From NCBI GenBank assembly GCA_013298665.1, contig JAAFIK010000012.1, forward strand, positions 1 through 64,000: a stretch of 64,000 bases of DNA. Reading direction: 5' to 3'. Source of the DNA: Chitinophagales bacterium. GTDB taxonomy: Bacteria > Bacteroidota > Bacteroidia > Chitinophagales > Chitinophagaceae. The notes below the pieces were generated by a model. The model was not told the origin of the DNA. It saw only the letters and a list, made by a program, of their open reading frames with translations, and made no database searches. Both the position numbers and the translations under genes were made by a program. This document shows, one piece after another, positions 24,744-34,390 of the stretch; position 1 is the stretch's first letter; every line of letters begins with the position of its first letter.

Positions 24744-25121
24744 TGAAAGATTTCAAGCAATTGAAGCCTTTTTATTTGGATACAAAATGTACCCTTAATC
24801 GAGCCAGTCATTACCGTTGTTGCGAGGCTTAACAGTAGTGGCTATCCTGTTGTATTGCATACCATAGTCCATATCAAAGGTCCATATGGTCAAGCTGAGT
24901 TTATCTATGAGAATGAAGAGAATATAGAAATCAAACCTGAATCTCAGCCTTTAAATGCGGATGAATTGATAATGGAGGTAAGGAACTCTGTACACAGACG
25001 CTTCAAAGATGCTTATGATTATTGTGTAGAAAATTTCTTAGCATTTCCTTTTGCCAGGGTTGCTCCGGATGTTGATCTGCAAGATATACACCGCCAAATT
25101 CAGAGTGAATTAGAACGATAA
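24744..25121 (+). pseudogene. Small gene, apparently frameshifted near its 5' end
   Basis: An ATG at 24744 with a purine-rich GGGGAGC upstream opens a frame (MKDFKQLKPFYLDTK) that stops at 24832. The next frame is open from about 24760 and reads PLIEPVITVVARLNSSGYPV, then HTIVHIKGPYGQAEFIYENE, and ends at 25121 (IQSELER). The second part has no ATG; TTG at 24855 is the only start in the later portion. The simplest reading is one gene of about 125 residues with a single frameshift near 24790. The product is not recognised. Confidence 0.35.
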
Positions 25122-25395
25122 TTATAATGATCCGGCAACAATACCAGCAAGGAGACTACGGTCTTTTTTGAAACCTCTTAACCACAGTTTGGTAACTGCT
25201 TTTCTATTAGACAATTAGAGCGTAACCGTTCGTTTTATGGCATTTCCCCAATTGTGAACGCACTGCGTTCGCAATTCAGTTGTACATACTATAAGGACTT
25301 ATAAGTATTGATAATCAGAAGAAAGGGGCTTTTTACATAGCCGAAACCGAAAAGAAACTGGACAACAAGTTTCAATAATACTGCCTTATTTACGC
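25122..25395. other. Gene-free AT-rich stretch
   Basis: No ORF with coding character and no clear hairpin. It lies between the frameshifted small gene and the HigB remnant. Confidence 0.4.
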
Positions 25396-25485
25396 TCATG
25401 CTTCCCAATGTACATCAATTTTTCGCATGCCAAACCATTGTATCCGGATAGCGTTACAGTCAGGAACAATCTTCACCACCGGCAT
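25396..25485 (-). pseudogene. Remnant of a HigB-like toxin gene (C-terminal end)
   Basis: Read on the minus strand this gives VVKIVPDCNAIRIQWFGMRK and IDVHWEA before the TGA at 25398-25396. AIRIQWFG followed by KIDV resembles AIQIKWFG...KIDV near the C-terminus of the intact HigB at 21279-21590. The motif H-A-E-Y-D is deleted, and no start or N-terminal part remains. It is probably the leftover of a second toxin gene. The match is short, so confidence is limited. Confidence 0.4.
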
Positions 25486-25553
25486 ACCGGCAGGTGACGC
25501 TGAAGGCGATCAAATGGGTGCACCATGCACCAATAGCCATCTTTCTTTTGATG

Positions 25554-26411
25554 TTAACGTGCTGAACCCTTTAAAAACCGGATACTCACCTCCAGTACTT
25601 CTTCCATGGCTTCAGGCAGGACCTCTTCAGGCCACGGGTGTTTGCGGCCAAAAACATGATCGGTTGGCAGGGTAAACAGTTCGGCAGCAGGTTGCCATGC
25701 TTTCAACTGGTATGCTTTTTCTATGGGTACGGCCGCGTCGTTGCTGCCATGACAAATGAGTATAGGTATATGGAGGCTGCTGATGGCCTGTTGTATATTG
25801 AGCCGGACTTCATTTTGTACATAATCTGCGTACAACTGGTAATACAGGGGCATTTGCTGACGGGTGCGGCTGTTGGCATAATACTGTATGCCTGTTTGCT
25901 GCCATTCAGCCATTTTTTGGGGAGGCCAGTTGCCCCAGGGCGTTTTACATTCGCTGATGGCAGCCCAGGTAATGAGTTTTTTTATGCGGCTGTCGGTAGC
26001 TGCATGCAGTATGGCCATACCACCACCCATGCTATGGCCGATAAGGCTGGTGTTATGGGTGGCCATATGCAGCGCATAAGGGTTTTGCGGGTCAGCCACC
26101 CAATCCATTACCCGCTGCAGATCCACCAGTTGGATGGAGCAGTTATTATGGCCAAAGGCTTCCAGGTCAGTAAAGTCTTCAGGTGTTTGTGGCGTGGTAC
26201 CGTTGTGCGAAAAGTTAAACTTCACCATGGCAAAACCTTGCTGCACAAAGCGCCGGGCAATACTGTCAAAATTGCCCCAGTCTTTAAAACCGTTAAAGCC
26301 ATGGGCATACACCACCACGGGCTGCGCCTGGTGATTAGCGGTATAAAAAATATCCAGCGCAACGGGCTTGCCGGCAGCGCCCGCAATGATGATGTTTTTT
26401 ACCTGCGGCAT
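25554..26411 (-). CDS. Alpha/beta hydrolase
   Basis: 285 residues, cytoplasmic. The oxyanion region is VVYAHGFNGFKDWGNFD, and the nucleophile elbow is SLIGHSMGGGMAIL (G-x-S-x-G). The acid and base are expected at ICHGSNDAAVPIEKAYQL (Asp) and LPTDHVFGRKHPW (His). The H-G-F/S-M-G-G layout resembles dipeptidyl peptidase/acyl esterase-like serine hydrolases such as the dienelactone hydrolase group. The substrate is unknown. It is a single gene; the hairpin at 26561-26592 lies upstream of it. Confidence 0.88.
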   Translation of the reverse strand: MPQVKNIIIAGAAGKPVALDIFYTANHQAQPVVVYAHGFNGFKDWGNFDSIARRFVQQGFAMVKFNFSHNGTTPQTPEDFTDLEAFGHNNCSIQLVDLQRVMDWVADPQNPYALHMATHNTSLIGHSMGGGMAILHAATDSRIKKLITWAAISECKTPWGNWPPQKMAEWQQTGIQYYANSRTRQQMPLYYQLYADYVQNEVRLNIQQAISSLHIPILICHGSNDAAVPIEKAYQLKAWQPAAELFTLPTDHVFGRKHPWPEEVLPEAMEEVLEVSIRFLKGSAR

Positions 26412-26560
26412 ATTTTACTGTTTAACCATACTTATACCCGATACCTGCCCGGTACCTGCTGTGGCGGTAACCGGCCAATAACCCCGCATCGGTAAATGTT
26501 TGCGCAAAAATACAATCCTGTTCCGATACATTCAGGGCGCCGGGCGTGGTTTTATCAGCA

Positions 26561-26600
26561 AGAGGCTGTCCCTTGGTTTTGAGACAGCCTCTTTGCTTTT
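26561..26600 (+). terminator. Hairpin in the gap between two minus-strand genes
   Basis: AGAGGCTGTC (26561-26570) and GACAGCCTCT (26583-26592) pair perfectly around a 12-nt loop. The T-richer side is on the plus strand, but the structure may also end transcription of the minus-strand gene at 26662-28422, whose stop is 69 bp away. Confidence 0.6.
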
Positions 26601-26661
26601 AATACCCGTTATTAAAAACCTGTGTGTATGACCATGCCCTGCGGGCTTAAGACAGGCGTTG

Positions 26662-28422
26662 CTATACCCCCCACCAATATCCTTTCCATCCGCTTATCCA
26701 ACCCAGGGTCTGCCAAAAATGGTTGATGCGGCGGGTGCTGCTGAAGTCATCCGTCTCCCCATCTTTTTGTGGCAGGATATAGTTTTCTGTTTTATACAAG
26801 TTGCCATAGTTGTTGTAATGCTTCCATATCCCTATCCTTTCGTTGGCACGGTTGTACTGGCCGGTTGCCATAATGATGGGTGGCTGTGTACGCCGGTGCC
26901 TTGTGATGCGGTATGGTAATTCCGGCGGCATCCCTTTTGTTCGCGGCTGGTGGTAGCGCATGTATAAACGGGTATAGTCCGCAGCCCCGTACCCATAGAA
27001 ATCCTGCAGCATATCATCTTCAAATACCAGGTGTACAGAGTCGTACCCATGCATCACTTTTGCATCGGGAAAATACCGGAGGGCGGCATAAACATTATGG
27101 CCTATGTGCGGGTAATAAGTATGCAACAGATCGGTCAGTGCCACCTGCGATACGCTGTATGCCGGTATGGGCTTATCGTTTTTATAGTAAAACCAGTGGC
27201 CTTCTTTTTTGTATTCCACCAACGGAGGGGTATTGTACAGACCGCCCCCGCCAAACAGGTACAGGGGCTGTATGGCATTGGCATTACCCGGGCCATTGGA
27301 TACGGACAGCGTCCTTGACGTGATTGCGGCAGCGTTGAGTGCCGTGAGCTCTATATTCTGGAACCACAACAGGTTGCCGGGGTTATACACTTTTTCATGT
27401 CCCCTGGCCAGCAGGCGGCCATTAGAGGTGAATACTTTTGTATAAACAAGGGTTGAATCTAATGGGGTACGCACCCATACCAGCCCCTGTTCAGCATCAT
27501 AATTGGTTTTTGTAATGGCATTGCCCTCCTGAAACATAATCTCTTCGATAAGGTTTCCCGAGCGGTCGAACCGCTTGCGTACACCATTCAGTTTATCATC
27601 GCGCCAGTTTTCGGTGCGGCAAAGTGTATGGGTACCCTGGTAATACTCCATCCATTGCCCGGTACGTTTGCCCTGGTCAAAATAGCCCGCAATCCAGGGA
27701 ATACCGATCGCATAGTTTTGCTCCCACCGGCCATGCAATACGCCATTATTGCCATCGCCATGACACCAGATATAGCCGGTTTGCTGTGGCTTTCTTTTGC
27801 CCGGCACGGTCTGCTCAAAAAATGCCGTGATACAGGCAGGCTTCTGGGGAATTTCATATTTGTTGGGCAGGATAAATGCATTGGGCATATAATGATCATA
27901 AGCACCCTGTATCAGTTTGAGCTCGTCTGACGAAAGTCCGGACCACTGCTGCCATTCGGGCAGTTCCGCATCATGGATATCTTTGACCCATGCATAATTG
28001 CCGGCGGCAGCAATGCGGCGTGCGGCATCCTCATGCCCGGTTTGCTGAAGCAGGTAACCCACTGCACAATGTGTTTGGTGGGGGTCAATAAAAACGGGGA
28101 TGCGCTCATGGCGGTCGTAATTGATGGGAAAATGCCCCGCCACGCGGTAACCATCCAGCAGGGCGATCAGGTGCAGCCTGGAATGGTACCGTGCTTCGCT
28201 GAGCTGGCTGGTGGGGTTGGATCGGAGAATGTCGAGTACCTGACTCAGGTGGGCCTGTATATACTCGCGGTCGGTTGTAAAGGCGCGGGCTGGTGCCAGT
28301 GGCACACGGTTGGCATAGTTGCGCCAGTTGGGGTTGAATGCACAAAGCTGGTCGAATAAGGTAAATGCGGAGGCTTGCTGTACCAGCAGCAGTAAAGCAA
28401 TAATGGTTACATACTTTTTCAT
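26662..28422 (-). CDS. Secreted protein with YwqK/MORN-like repeats
   Basis: 586 residues from the ATG at 28420-28422 (MKKYVTIIALLLLVQQASA signal peptide). Residues about 30-200 are a conserved head with VFIDPHQTHCAVGYLLQQTG and WSGLSSDELKLIQ, which I have met in secreted proteins without function. From about 215 come MORN-like units of the YwqK type: NNGVLHGRWEQNYAIG, GKRTGQWMEYYQG, DDKLNGVRKRFDRSGNLIEE and, near the end, RIGIWKHYNNYGNLYKTENY. Such repeats are seen in antitoxins of the YwqK group and in surface proteins. The protein probably sits in the periplasm or on the surface. Role unknown. Confidence 0.7.
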   Translation of the reverse strand: MKKYVTIIALLLLVQQASAFTLFDQLCAFNPNWRNYANRVPLAPARAFTTDREYIQAHLSQVLDILRSNPTSQLSEARYHSRLHLIALLDGYRVAGHFPINYDRHERIPVFIDPHQTHCAVGYLLQQTGHEDAARRIAAAGNYAWVKDIHDAELPEWQQWSGLSSDELKLIQGAYDHYMPNAFILPNKYEIPQKPACITAFFEQTVPGKRKPQQTGYIWCHGDGNNGVLHGRWEQNYAIGIPWIAGYFDQGKRTGQWMEYYQGTHTLCRTENWRDDKLNGVRKRFDRSGNLIEEIMFQEGNAITKTNYDAEQGLVWVRTPLDSTLVYTKVFTSNGRLLARGHEKVYNPGNLLWFQNIELTALNAAAITSRTLSVSNGPGNANAIQPLYLFGGGGLYNTPPLVEYKKEGHWFYYKNDKPIPAYSVSQVALTDLLHTYYPHIGHNVYAALRYFPDAKVMHGYDSVHLVFEDDMLQDFYGYGAADYTRLYMRYHQPRTKGMPPELPYRITRHRRTQPPIIMATGQYNRANERIGIWKHYNNYGNLYKTENYILPQKDGETDDFSSTRRINHFWQTLGWISGWKGYWWGV

Positions 28423-28645
28423 GTTTATTTGTTTTTTACAGGCCTGCCATTGCGCAGCGAAAGATGTTGCAAAATGATTTCCGGAGTACAGCCGCCCGTT
28501 CTGGTCAATAGCCCTTTGCCGGGAGGATGATTGCAAACGGGGAATTACATAATTGCCTGGTTAAATTTTATGGAGGAGGGTGCCTGTAATCGGTTTTTGA
28601 GTGGAACGGGCGGGGTTGGCTCTTTGTAATACCGTGTTTTAACCC

Positions 28646-28677
28646 CTTGCAATAACGAAACCTGGTGCTTACTTTTG
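28646..28677 (+). promoter_or_regulatory. Promoter candidate for the two-lipoprotein operon
   Basis: CTTG (28646-28649, one mismatch to TTTG) and TACTTTTG (28670-28677), 20 bp apart, fit the Bacteroidota -33/-7 pattern. The ATG of the first gene is at 28702. Confidence 0.5.
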
Positions 28678-28701
28678 TTGCAAAACCTTTACCGGTAATA
28701 T

Positions 28702-29697
28702 ATGCCTACACCCATTATAATCAGGCTCATCATTGTTGTATTGTGCTTTGCCGGTTGCCGGACTTTGCGCAGCAGCCAGATACAGTCAGTTGCCGAATTT
28801 GCAGCGGCTGCCCGTGCAGTGGTGCAAACGCCGCCGAAGATTTACAAGGAGTTTTATGCGCTTAAAGATGAACCCCGCATCTTAAAAAACTCGGTAACCT
28901 TTGCCACAGACACCGATTCCACCCTCAAATACCCGCTGAAGGAACTGCACAGCGTTTACACACAGATGCAGGCCAATGCTGCTGCCATACAGGGTTATGG
29001 AGCCACATTGGGCATTCTGGAAAGCTTCGGCACATTGCTGCAAACCCTTGCCGACACCCGCTACCTGGATGCCTTTGCCAAACAACAGGGGGAATTTGCC
29101 ATACGGTTAGACTCGCTGGTACGCAAGCACAATTACCTGCAACCCGACCATCCGGTTGCTCCCTCCCTCACGAAGGTCATTACCGGCGTACTCGATGCCC
29201 TGGCCAACCGCGCCATTAAATCGGCACAGCGCAAATACATTGCTGCGTTGCTGGTTGCGGGAGAATCTTCTGTAAAAGCGCTTTGTACCCTGTATACCGA
29301 AACCATAGGCCCGGCAACCACCGCCAATATCCAGCGCCTGGAAGGAGAGCTGCAAAATGATTTTAAAGAGTATGTGATGAACCTGAAAGCCAGTAATAAA
29401 AATATATACAGCGACCCTGTGGTGTTTCAGGAAAAAGTAATACCCATATACCTCGACTGGGCCGCCCGGCAGAAAAGATTACTGCAATTGCAGACCGCAT
29501 CTGTTGCCGGTATGAAAAGCATGGTCACCGTTTATGAGGTGTTGCTGCATAAGATAAAAGCAAAGGCCTCATTGAAGGAAACCATTGCAGAGATGAAAAC
29601 CCTTCAGCAGTCGGTATCGGCCATTAAAGATGCCTATGATACCTATGCGGAAGAAAAGGAAAAATTAAAAGTGCTTACAAGCACGCCCAAAAACTAA
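28702..29697 (+). CDS. Lipoprotein of unknown function, helical
   Basis: 331 residues. The N-terminus MPTPIIIRLIIVVLCFAGC is a lipoprotein signal with the lipobox ending at Cys19. The rest is almost entirely helical, with heptad-like stretches (LKELHSVYTQMQANAAAIQG, AEMKTLQQSVSAIKDAYDTY) and no enzyme motif. It resembles helical periplasmic scaffold proteins in general terms only. The next lipoprotein gene starts 3 bp after the stop, so they form an operon. I do not recognise the family. Confidence 0.7.
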   Translation: MPTPIIIRLIIVVLCFAGCRTLRSSQIQSVAEFAAAARAVVQTPPKIYKEFYALKDEPRILKNSVTFATDTDSTLKYPLKELHSVYTQMQANAAAIQGYGATLGILESFGTLLQTLADTRYLDAFAKQQGEFAIRLDSLVRKHNYLQPDHPVAPSLTKVITGVLDALANRAIKSAQRKYIAALLVAGESSVKALCTLYTETIGPATTANIQRLEGELQNDFKEYVMNLKASNKNIYSDPVVFQEKVIPIYLDWAARQKRLLQLQTASVAGMKSMVTVYEVLLHKIKAKASLKETIAEMKTLQQSVSAIKDAYDTYAEEKEKLKVLTSTPKN

Positions 29698-29700
29698 AAT

Positions 29701-30636
29701 ATGCACCGTATTTACGCCCTCGTCATCCTGTTCCTCACCTTTGGTTGCGCTTCCAACAAAAAAGAAAAGCCTGCACCCCAACCGGCAGAACGCACGGTTG
29801 ATACAGTCAACAGCCTTATCCAACCCTCTCTTGCCGACAGCGCCAAAGTCCTTCGCCCCGAACCTGATAGCCTCCGTCAGGCAACGGTCAGCAACGATCC
29901 ACCCCCGCCTGCAACTTTAAACGCACCGCCCGTGCAAACGGAAACGGTGCAGGAAGAAGCATTGCCGGCTGCAGATATGGCAAAGAAGGATCTGCCCAAA
30001 GCCATGCCCCCCGGTGTACGGGAATCTTTTGATAAGGACCTGCCCCTCCCGGAAAAACCGGCCGCTACTGTGCGCGACTACAGCAACAAAGTGATGACTG
30101 ACGCCAGTAAACAGCGGCTGGAACGTTCAGAGAAGCGCCGCATGGTGATACTACCGCAGGCACCCCGGCCGGCTATTTACAACAACAACGGCAATACCGG
30201 CAGCCAATCCGGGAACCCGGGCGCTGCCAACCCCGAAAGCGCAGCCATAGCAGCAGCCGTAGCTACCCTCAATACGGCAAGAAAAGCCGCTTATGATTCC
30301 ATCCGCCTGATCAGGGATGCACTACCCGACTCGCTGGCCAGGGTAAGAACAACCGATGAGCGGACATACTACAACCGGCATTCTTTTCACCTCAGTAGCC
30401 TGCAACTGCAGTTACTGAACCAGATGGACGGTGCCAATATTGCCGCACTCAGGCTTGAGGCAAGTGAAATCGGGAGCGTGATTGCCGAATTTGAACCGAG
30501 GGTGCTTCGCCTCCAGCGGTTCACCCAAACCCTCCGGCAGATAACCGATGTTACAGACCGCATGCTGCAGGCCGCTACCTTTTTAATCGGCCAGGGCATT
30601 ATTGTGCCATCGAAAAAGCCGGCAGAGCTGAACTGA
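29701..30636 (+). CDS. Proline-rich lipoprotein of unknown function
   Basis: 311 residues. Signal and lipobox: MHRIYALVILFLTFGCAS (Cys16). Residues about 20-190 are rich in Pro, Ala and charged residues and look disordered (PPPPATLNAPPVQTETVQEE). The last 120 residues are helical (AAVATLNTARKAAYDSIRLI, LHLSSLQL-type repeats). Second gene of the two-lipoprotein operon, 3 bp downstream of the first. It may span the periplasm, with the proline-rich part acting as a tether. No known family. Confidence 0.7.
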   Translation: MHRIYALVILFLTFGCASNKKEKPAPQPAERTVDTVNSLIQPSLADSAKVLRPEPDSLRQATVSNDPPPPATLNAPPVQTETVQEEALPAADMAKKDLPKAMPPGVRESFDKDLPLPEKPAATVRDYSNKVMTDASKQRLERSEKRRMVILPQAPRPAIYNNNGNTGSQSGNPGAANPESAAIAAAVATLNTARKAAYDSIRLIRDALPDSLARVRTTDERTYYNRHSFHLSSLQLQLLNQMDGANIAALRLEASEIGSVIAEFEPRVLRLQRFTQTLRQITDVTDRMLQAATFLIGQGIIVPSKKPAELN

Positions 30637-30679
30637 ATACCCGTACTTAGCAGGAGCAGTACTTAGCACCAGGTACTGA

Positions 30680-33600
30680 CTAATAAACCTGATACCGCTT
30701 CAACTGTTGGGTAACGCCGATACCAAAGGGGTCTGCTGATTGAAAATAGACCATGCCAACCCCCGGTACAAACCACCGCTCTTCGCGGTACACGAATACC
30801 GGTGCAGCAGGGTTGCCCATATCGTAATAATTGTATTTTACCTTTATCGCATTGAGGAAGGCCAGTCCGGTGAGCAAGGTAACAGGCACACCCTTTTCCG
30901 TAATGGTTGCCTGCATCTGTACTGGTGTTGAAGTGGTGGAACCACCGTTGACCCACCCCGTGATATTGTTGCTCCAGGTGCTGCCGGCCGGCAGACTGTC
31001 GTTCAATTGCCTGATTTCACCATTCAATTGCAGTAACAAAAGGCTGTGGGTATTTTCATACTGGTCGTAATACAGGTAAAAATTGCGGCCATTGTTGCGG
31101 TAGCCGATATGCCGGTCCACCAACGCCTCATTGGTTTCCAGAAAATCGCTGTACACCTGCCCGTTGGCACTCAGTGTAGCGGGAAGGCTTACCATGCGTA
31201 CCGAATCGGTTGGTGTTGGTGTACTGGGTATCGTGTATGCCCAGTTGGAGTTTACCGTAAGCGGGAAGTAACTGCCTGAAGTGGCGATCACATTACCCAC
31301 CCCCAGCGAAAAACTACAGGCACTGGCATTCCAGCTTATGGTATAGGTGAAGTTGCCTGCCGCCGCCGGTACGCCTGTACCCGGAAGGACAAGGGTCTGC
31401 ACACCGGTGCTGTTGAAACTGCCCGAGCCGGCAAATCTTATACCGTTAACCGTATTTGTGGAAATGAGGTAGCAACCGGGTGTGGTTACATTTACCTGTA
31501 CCAGTATGCTGTTGGCCGGTACCAATGCGGTACCTTGTGCATATACGCCATTGGCGGTAACGTTGGCACAGGCACCCGGTGCACCTGCAAGGCTGCCCGC
31601 TGCCACACTGCCCCCGCAGGAAGTCAGGGTATAACCCTGCTCTACCGTAAAGTTTACCCCGGGGTTTACCGTAAGGCTTCTTACAACGGCATGTGTATTG
31701 AGTACCACCGGCCCCTGGTTGATCACCACATCCGTATGCTGGTCGGGCATGGTGCCGCAACTCCAGTTGGCCGCTGTACCCCACAAACCATTGACATTGC
31801 CCGTCCAGGTGTTTGCAAACCGGAGGATAAATGTCCGGCTCATACTCCCCGCCACCATACACCGGTATTTGTAATTATAAAAAGCAGAAGGAATATTATT
31901 GAGCTGCAGGTTGGCGGTTTGGGTACCCGAATAATTGGCGTTATTGCTGATATTGGTAAAGCCGTTTCCGGCGTCCAATTGCCATTGGTAAGCTGCACCG
32001 GTAATGTCGGAGGTGAAGACAGTGCTGCCATTGGGGCAGATCTGTACCACAGGCGAGGTATAAGTAAACCCGGGAAGGGCTGTTATGCCTCCGGGCTGGA
32101 TCACCGTAACATCTCCCGAAGCACCCACGCCCGGCACAGCCGTAATGGTGGTGGGCGATACCAGGGTAAAGGATGCCGCAGGTACCCCTCCAAACAATAC
32201 GCCTGTTGTACCGGTGAAATTGGCGCCTGTTATGGTAACCACTTGTCCCATGGTAGCAGTGGCGGGTGAAAAAGATTGTATAACAGGGTTATTTACGGTA
32301 TTCCGCATCACCGACATGATATTGGAGTAGGCATTGGCGATGGTCAGATCGGGCTTGCCATCATTGTCGAGATCTGCGGCTGCCATCGACCACGGTCCCT
32401 GTGTGGTGGGATAGCTGACAAAGGGGGCAAAAGAAAGTGCATCCCCGGTACCGGTATTTTTAAATACCAATGCTGCCGTATTTGAGCCATTATTGGTTTC
32501 GGCAATATCCGGCTTACCATCTCCGTCCAGATCGCATACAATCGCATCTGTCGGAAATCCCGCTCCTGTGGAGATAATGGTTTGCGCATCAAAGGATACT
32601 GTTCCGGGGCTACCGGTGTTTTTAAACAGGGAGATGGATTGCCCGTTGTTGTTGGCTACTACCAGATCGGGCTTATCATCCGCATTGAGGTCGCCGGCAC
32701 TGATGCTGAAAGGCTCACTGCCTGCAGCATATACAAGCTTCGGCGCAAAGGAAATATTACCGGGTGTACTGGTATTGCGCAATACTGAAATGGTTGCCGT
32801 TGTATTGTTTACGGCAGCAATATCGCGCAGGCCATCGCCGTCGAGATCGGCTGCTGCCAGTTTTTTTGGTTTGCTGCCAATATCAAATGTAACCGGTGCC
32901 GCAAAGGAAACGATGTTGTTCTGGCTGGTATTCCTCAACACAATGATCCTTCCATTCCACATATCGCAAACAAAAATATCCGGCCGCCCATCCCTGTCAA
33001 TATCCGTCACCAGGTTTCCGCCAAACTGGATGGATGAACTGTTCAGGGATATATCCAGCCTGGGTTCAAAAGTAATATTGCCCGGGGTACTGCTGTTTTT
33101 ATACACGGCAACTTCGCTGGTACTGGCAATAACATCGGGTTTACCATCCCCGCTCACATCGGCAATAAGCATGTTCTGCGGGTACACACCCGTAATATAA
33201 GGGTACAGGACGGGGTCAGCAAAACTGACGCCACCCGGCGTACTCTGGTTTCGGAAAATATGAAAAGAGTGGGTTGGCCCCCAGCCGTATGATATCACAA
33301 TGTCCGATTTACCATCCCCATCAAGATCGCCCGCTGCCAGGGTTTCCGGATTAAAAGAGACGAGGTACAGTGGTGTTGCAAAAGAGTTGGCATCAAACGA
33401 CGGAGTACCCTGAAAAGTAGTGATAAAGGGTTTGGCAGAATAGCCTATGAGGCCATTTACCGTAACGGTGATGGGCTGGTAGGTTGCCCCCGGCGGAACG
33501 GTAACCGTTAACATATTGGTTGCAGCAGCTATTACTGTTGCCCGCACTGCGCCAAAAAATACAATGTTTTCCGCAGCAGTGGTGCCGAAGCCCGATCCCG

Positions 33601-33845
33601 TGATGCTGACGCTGGTACCGGTAGCACCAGTGGCCGGACTGAAATTGCTGATGACCGGTTGTGCATACAGTGCCGCAGAAAGTAGCATACATGTTTTCCG
33701 CAGCAGTGGTGCCGAAGCCCGATCCCGTGATGCTGACGCTGGTACCGGTAGCACCAGTGGCCGGACTGAAATTGCTGATGACCGGTTGTGCATACAGTGC
33801 CGCAGAAAGTAGCATACATACAATAAAGCCGGATATCTGTTTCAT
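30680..33845 (-). CDS. FG-GAP/VCBS and IPT/TIG surface protein, frameshifted by a 127-bp duplication
   Basis: The intact product would start MKQISGFIVCMLLSAALYAQ (ATG 33843-33845) and be about 1012 residues after removal of one duplicate. It has an IPT/TIG domain (PVISNFSPATGATGTSVSIT), about seven FG-GAP repeats with calcium-type loops (AAGDLDGDGKSDIV, AADLDGDGLRDIA, VCDLDGDGKPDIA, AADLDNDGKPDLT), a second IPT domain, an Ig-like region (AAYQWQLDAGNGF) and a beta-rich tail. A perfect tandem duplication at 33564-33819 adds 127 bp, one base more than 42 codons, so the signal peptide frame is no longer joined to the rest. In the present sequence only the ATG at 33686-33688 (MLLSAALYAQPVISN) gives the long frame, with a shortened signal core. 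It is either a switched-off form, a recent mutation or an assembly error. Confidence 0.8.
33564..33819. repeat. Perfect 127-bp tandem duplication inside a coding region
   Basis: Bases 33564-33692 equal 33691-33819 without mismatch, offset 127. The unit covers the end of the signal peptide and the start of the first IPT domain. 127 is not a multiple of three, so each added or lost copy changes the frame. The junction overlaps by two bases (AT). Confidence 0.97.
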
Positions 33846-34301
33846 AAAAACGGTTTCGTACTGGTGGATAAAATAACTATAGACAAAAGTATCATTTATC
33901 AGTGATAGTTTGCTGCAGGATAAGCAGTACCTGGTACTCAGTACTTAGTCGCAAGCCATGGGTGTTTTAAATCTGGGATAGTCGCAGGATAAGAAGCATC
34001 CTGTAGCGAGACGGGTTCTGTCCTGATACTCACGTCTCATATCTTAGTGTCAAACCATTGCAAAAGGCAGGATGCGCCACTGATGCGTCACTGATGCGCC
34101 ACTGATATCCCACTGTAAAAAGAAGTGGGATATCTATGGGGGAAGAGTATCGCAAGACTGTTAAAATGCTGTGAATACCCTCACCCGCTGATCCTTTTCC
34201 CCAAATCCGGGGGTAACTTTAAACAGCTGAATATACCCGCTATGGCTACATTAAACCAGCCCCTCGGCGTACTACGTACTCCATTATCTTTCCCTTAACA
34301 C
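33846..34301. other. Intergenic region with short direct repeats and a hairpin
   Basis: No gene supported. At 33924-33958 a sequence built from CAGTACTTAG and GTCGCAAGCC occurs; related pieces are found at 30651-30680, 36292-36310 and 36688-36697. At 34071-34102 the 12-mer ACTGATGCGYCC is repeated nearly three times, and a perfect 11-bp inverted repeat (GATATCCCACT, 34104-34114; AGTGGGATATC, 34124-34134) follows. These look like small dispersed elements. Confidence 0.5.
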
Positions 34302-34332
34302 CTTGCCATCCCGCTGAATTGACGTACCTTTG
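34302..34332 (+). promoter_or_regulatory. typA promoter candidate
   Basis: CTTG (34302-34305) and TACCTTTG (34325-34332) with 19 bp between them match the Bacteroidota promoter. The start codon is at 34391, leaving a leader of about 50 nt. Confidence 0.6.
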
Positions 34333-34390
34333 CCGCCATTTTGGTGGAAGAATGGCCTCCGGGAAGACTTTCACCCACAAAACTCCGATT

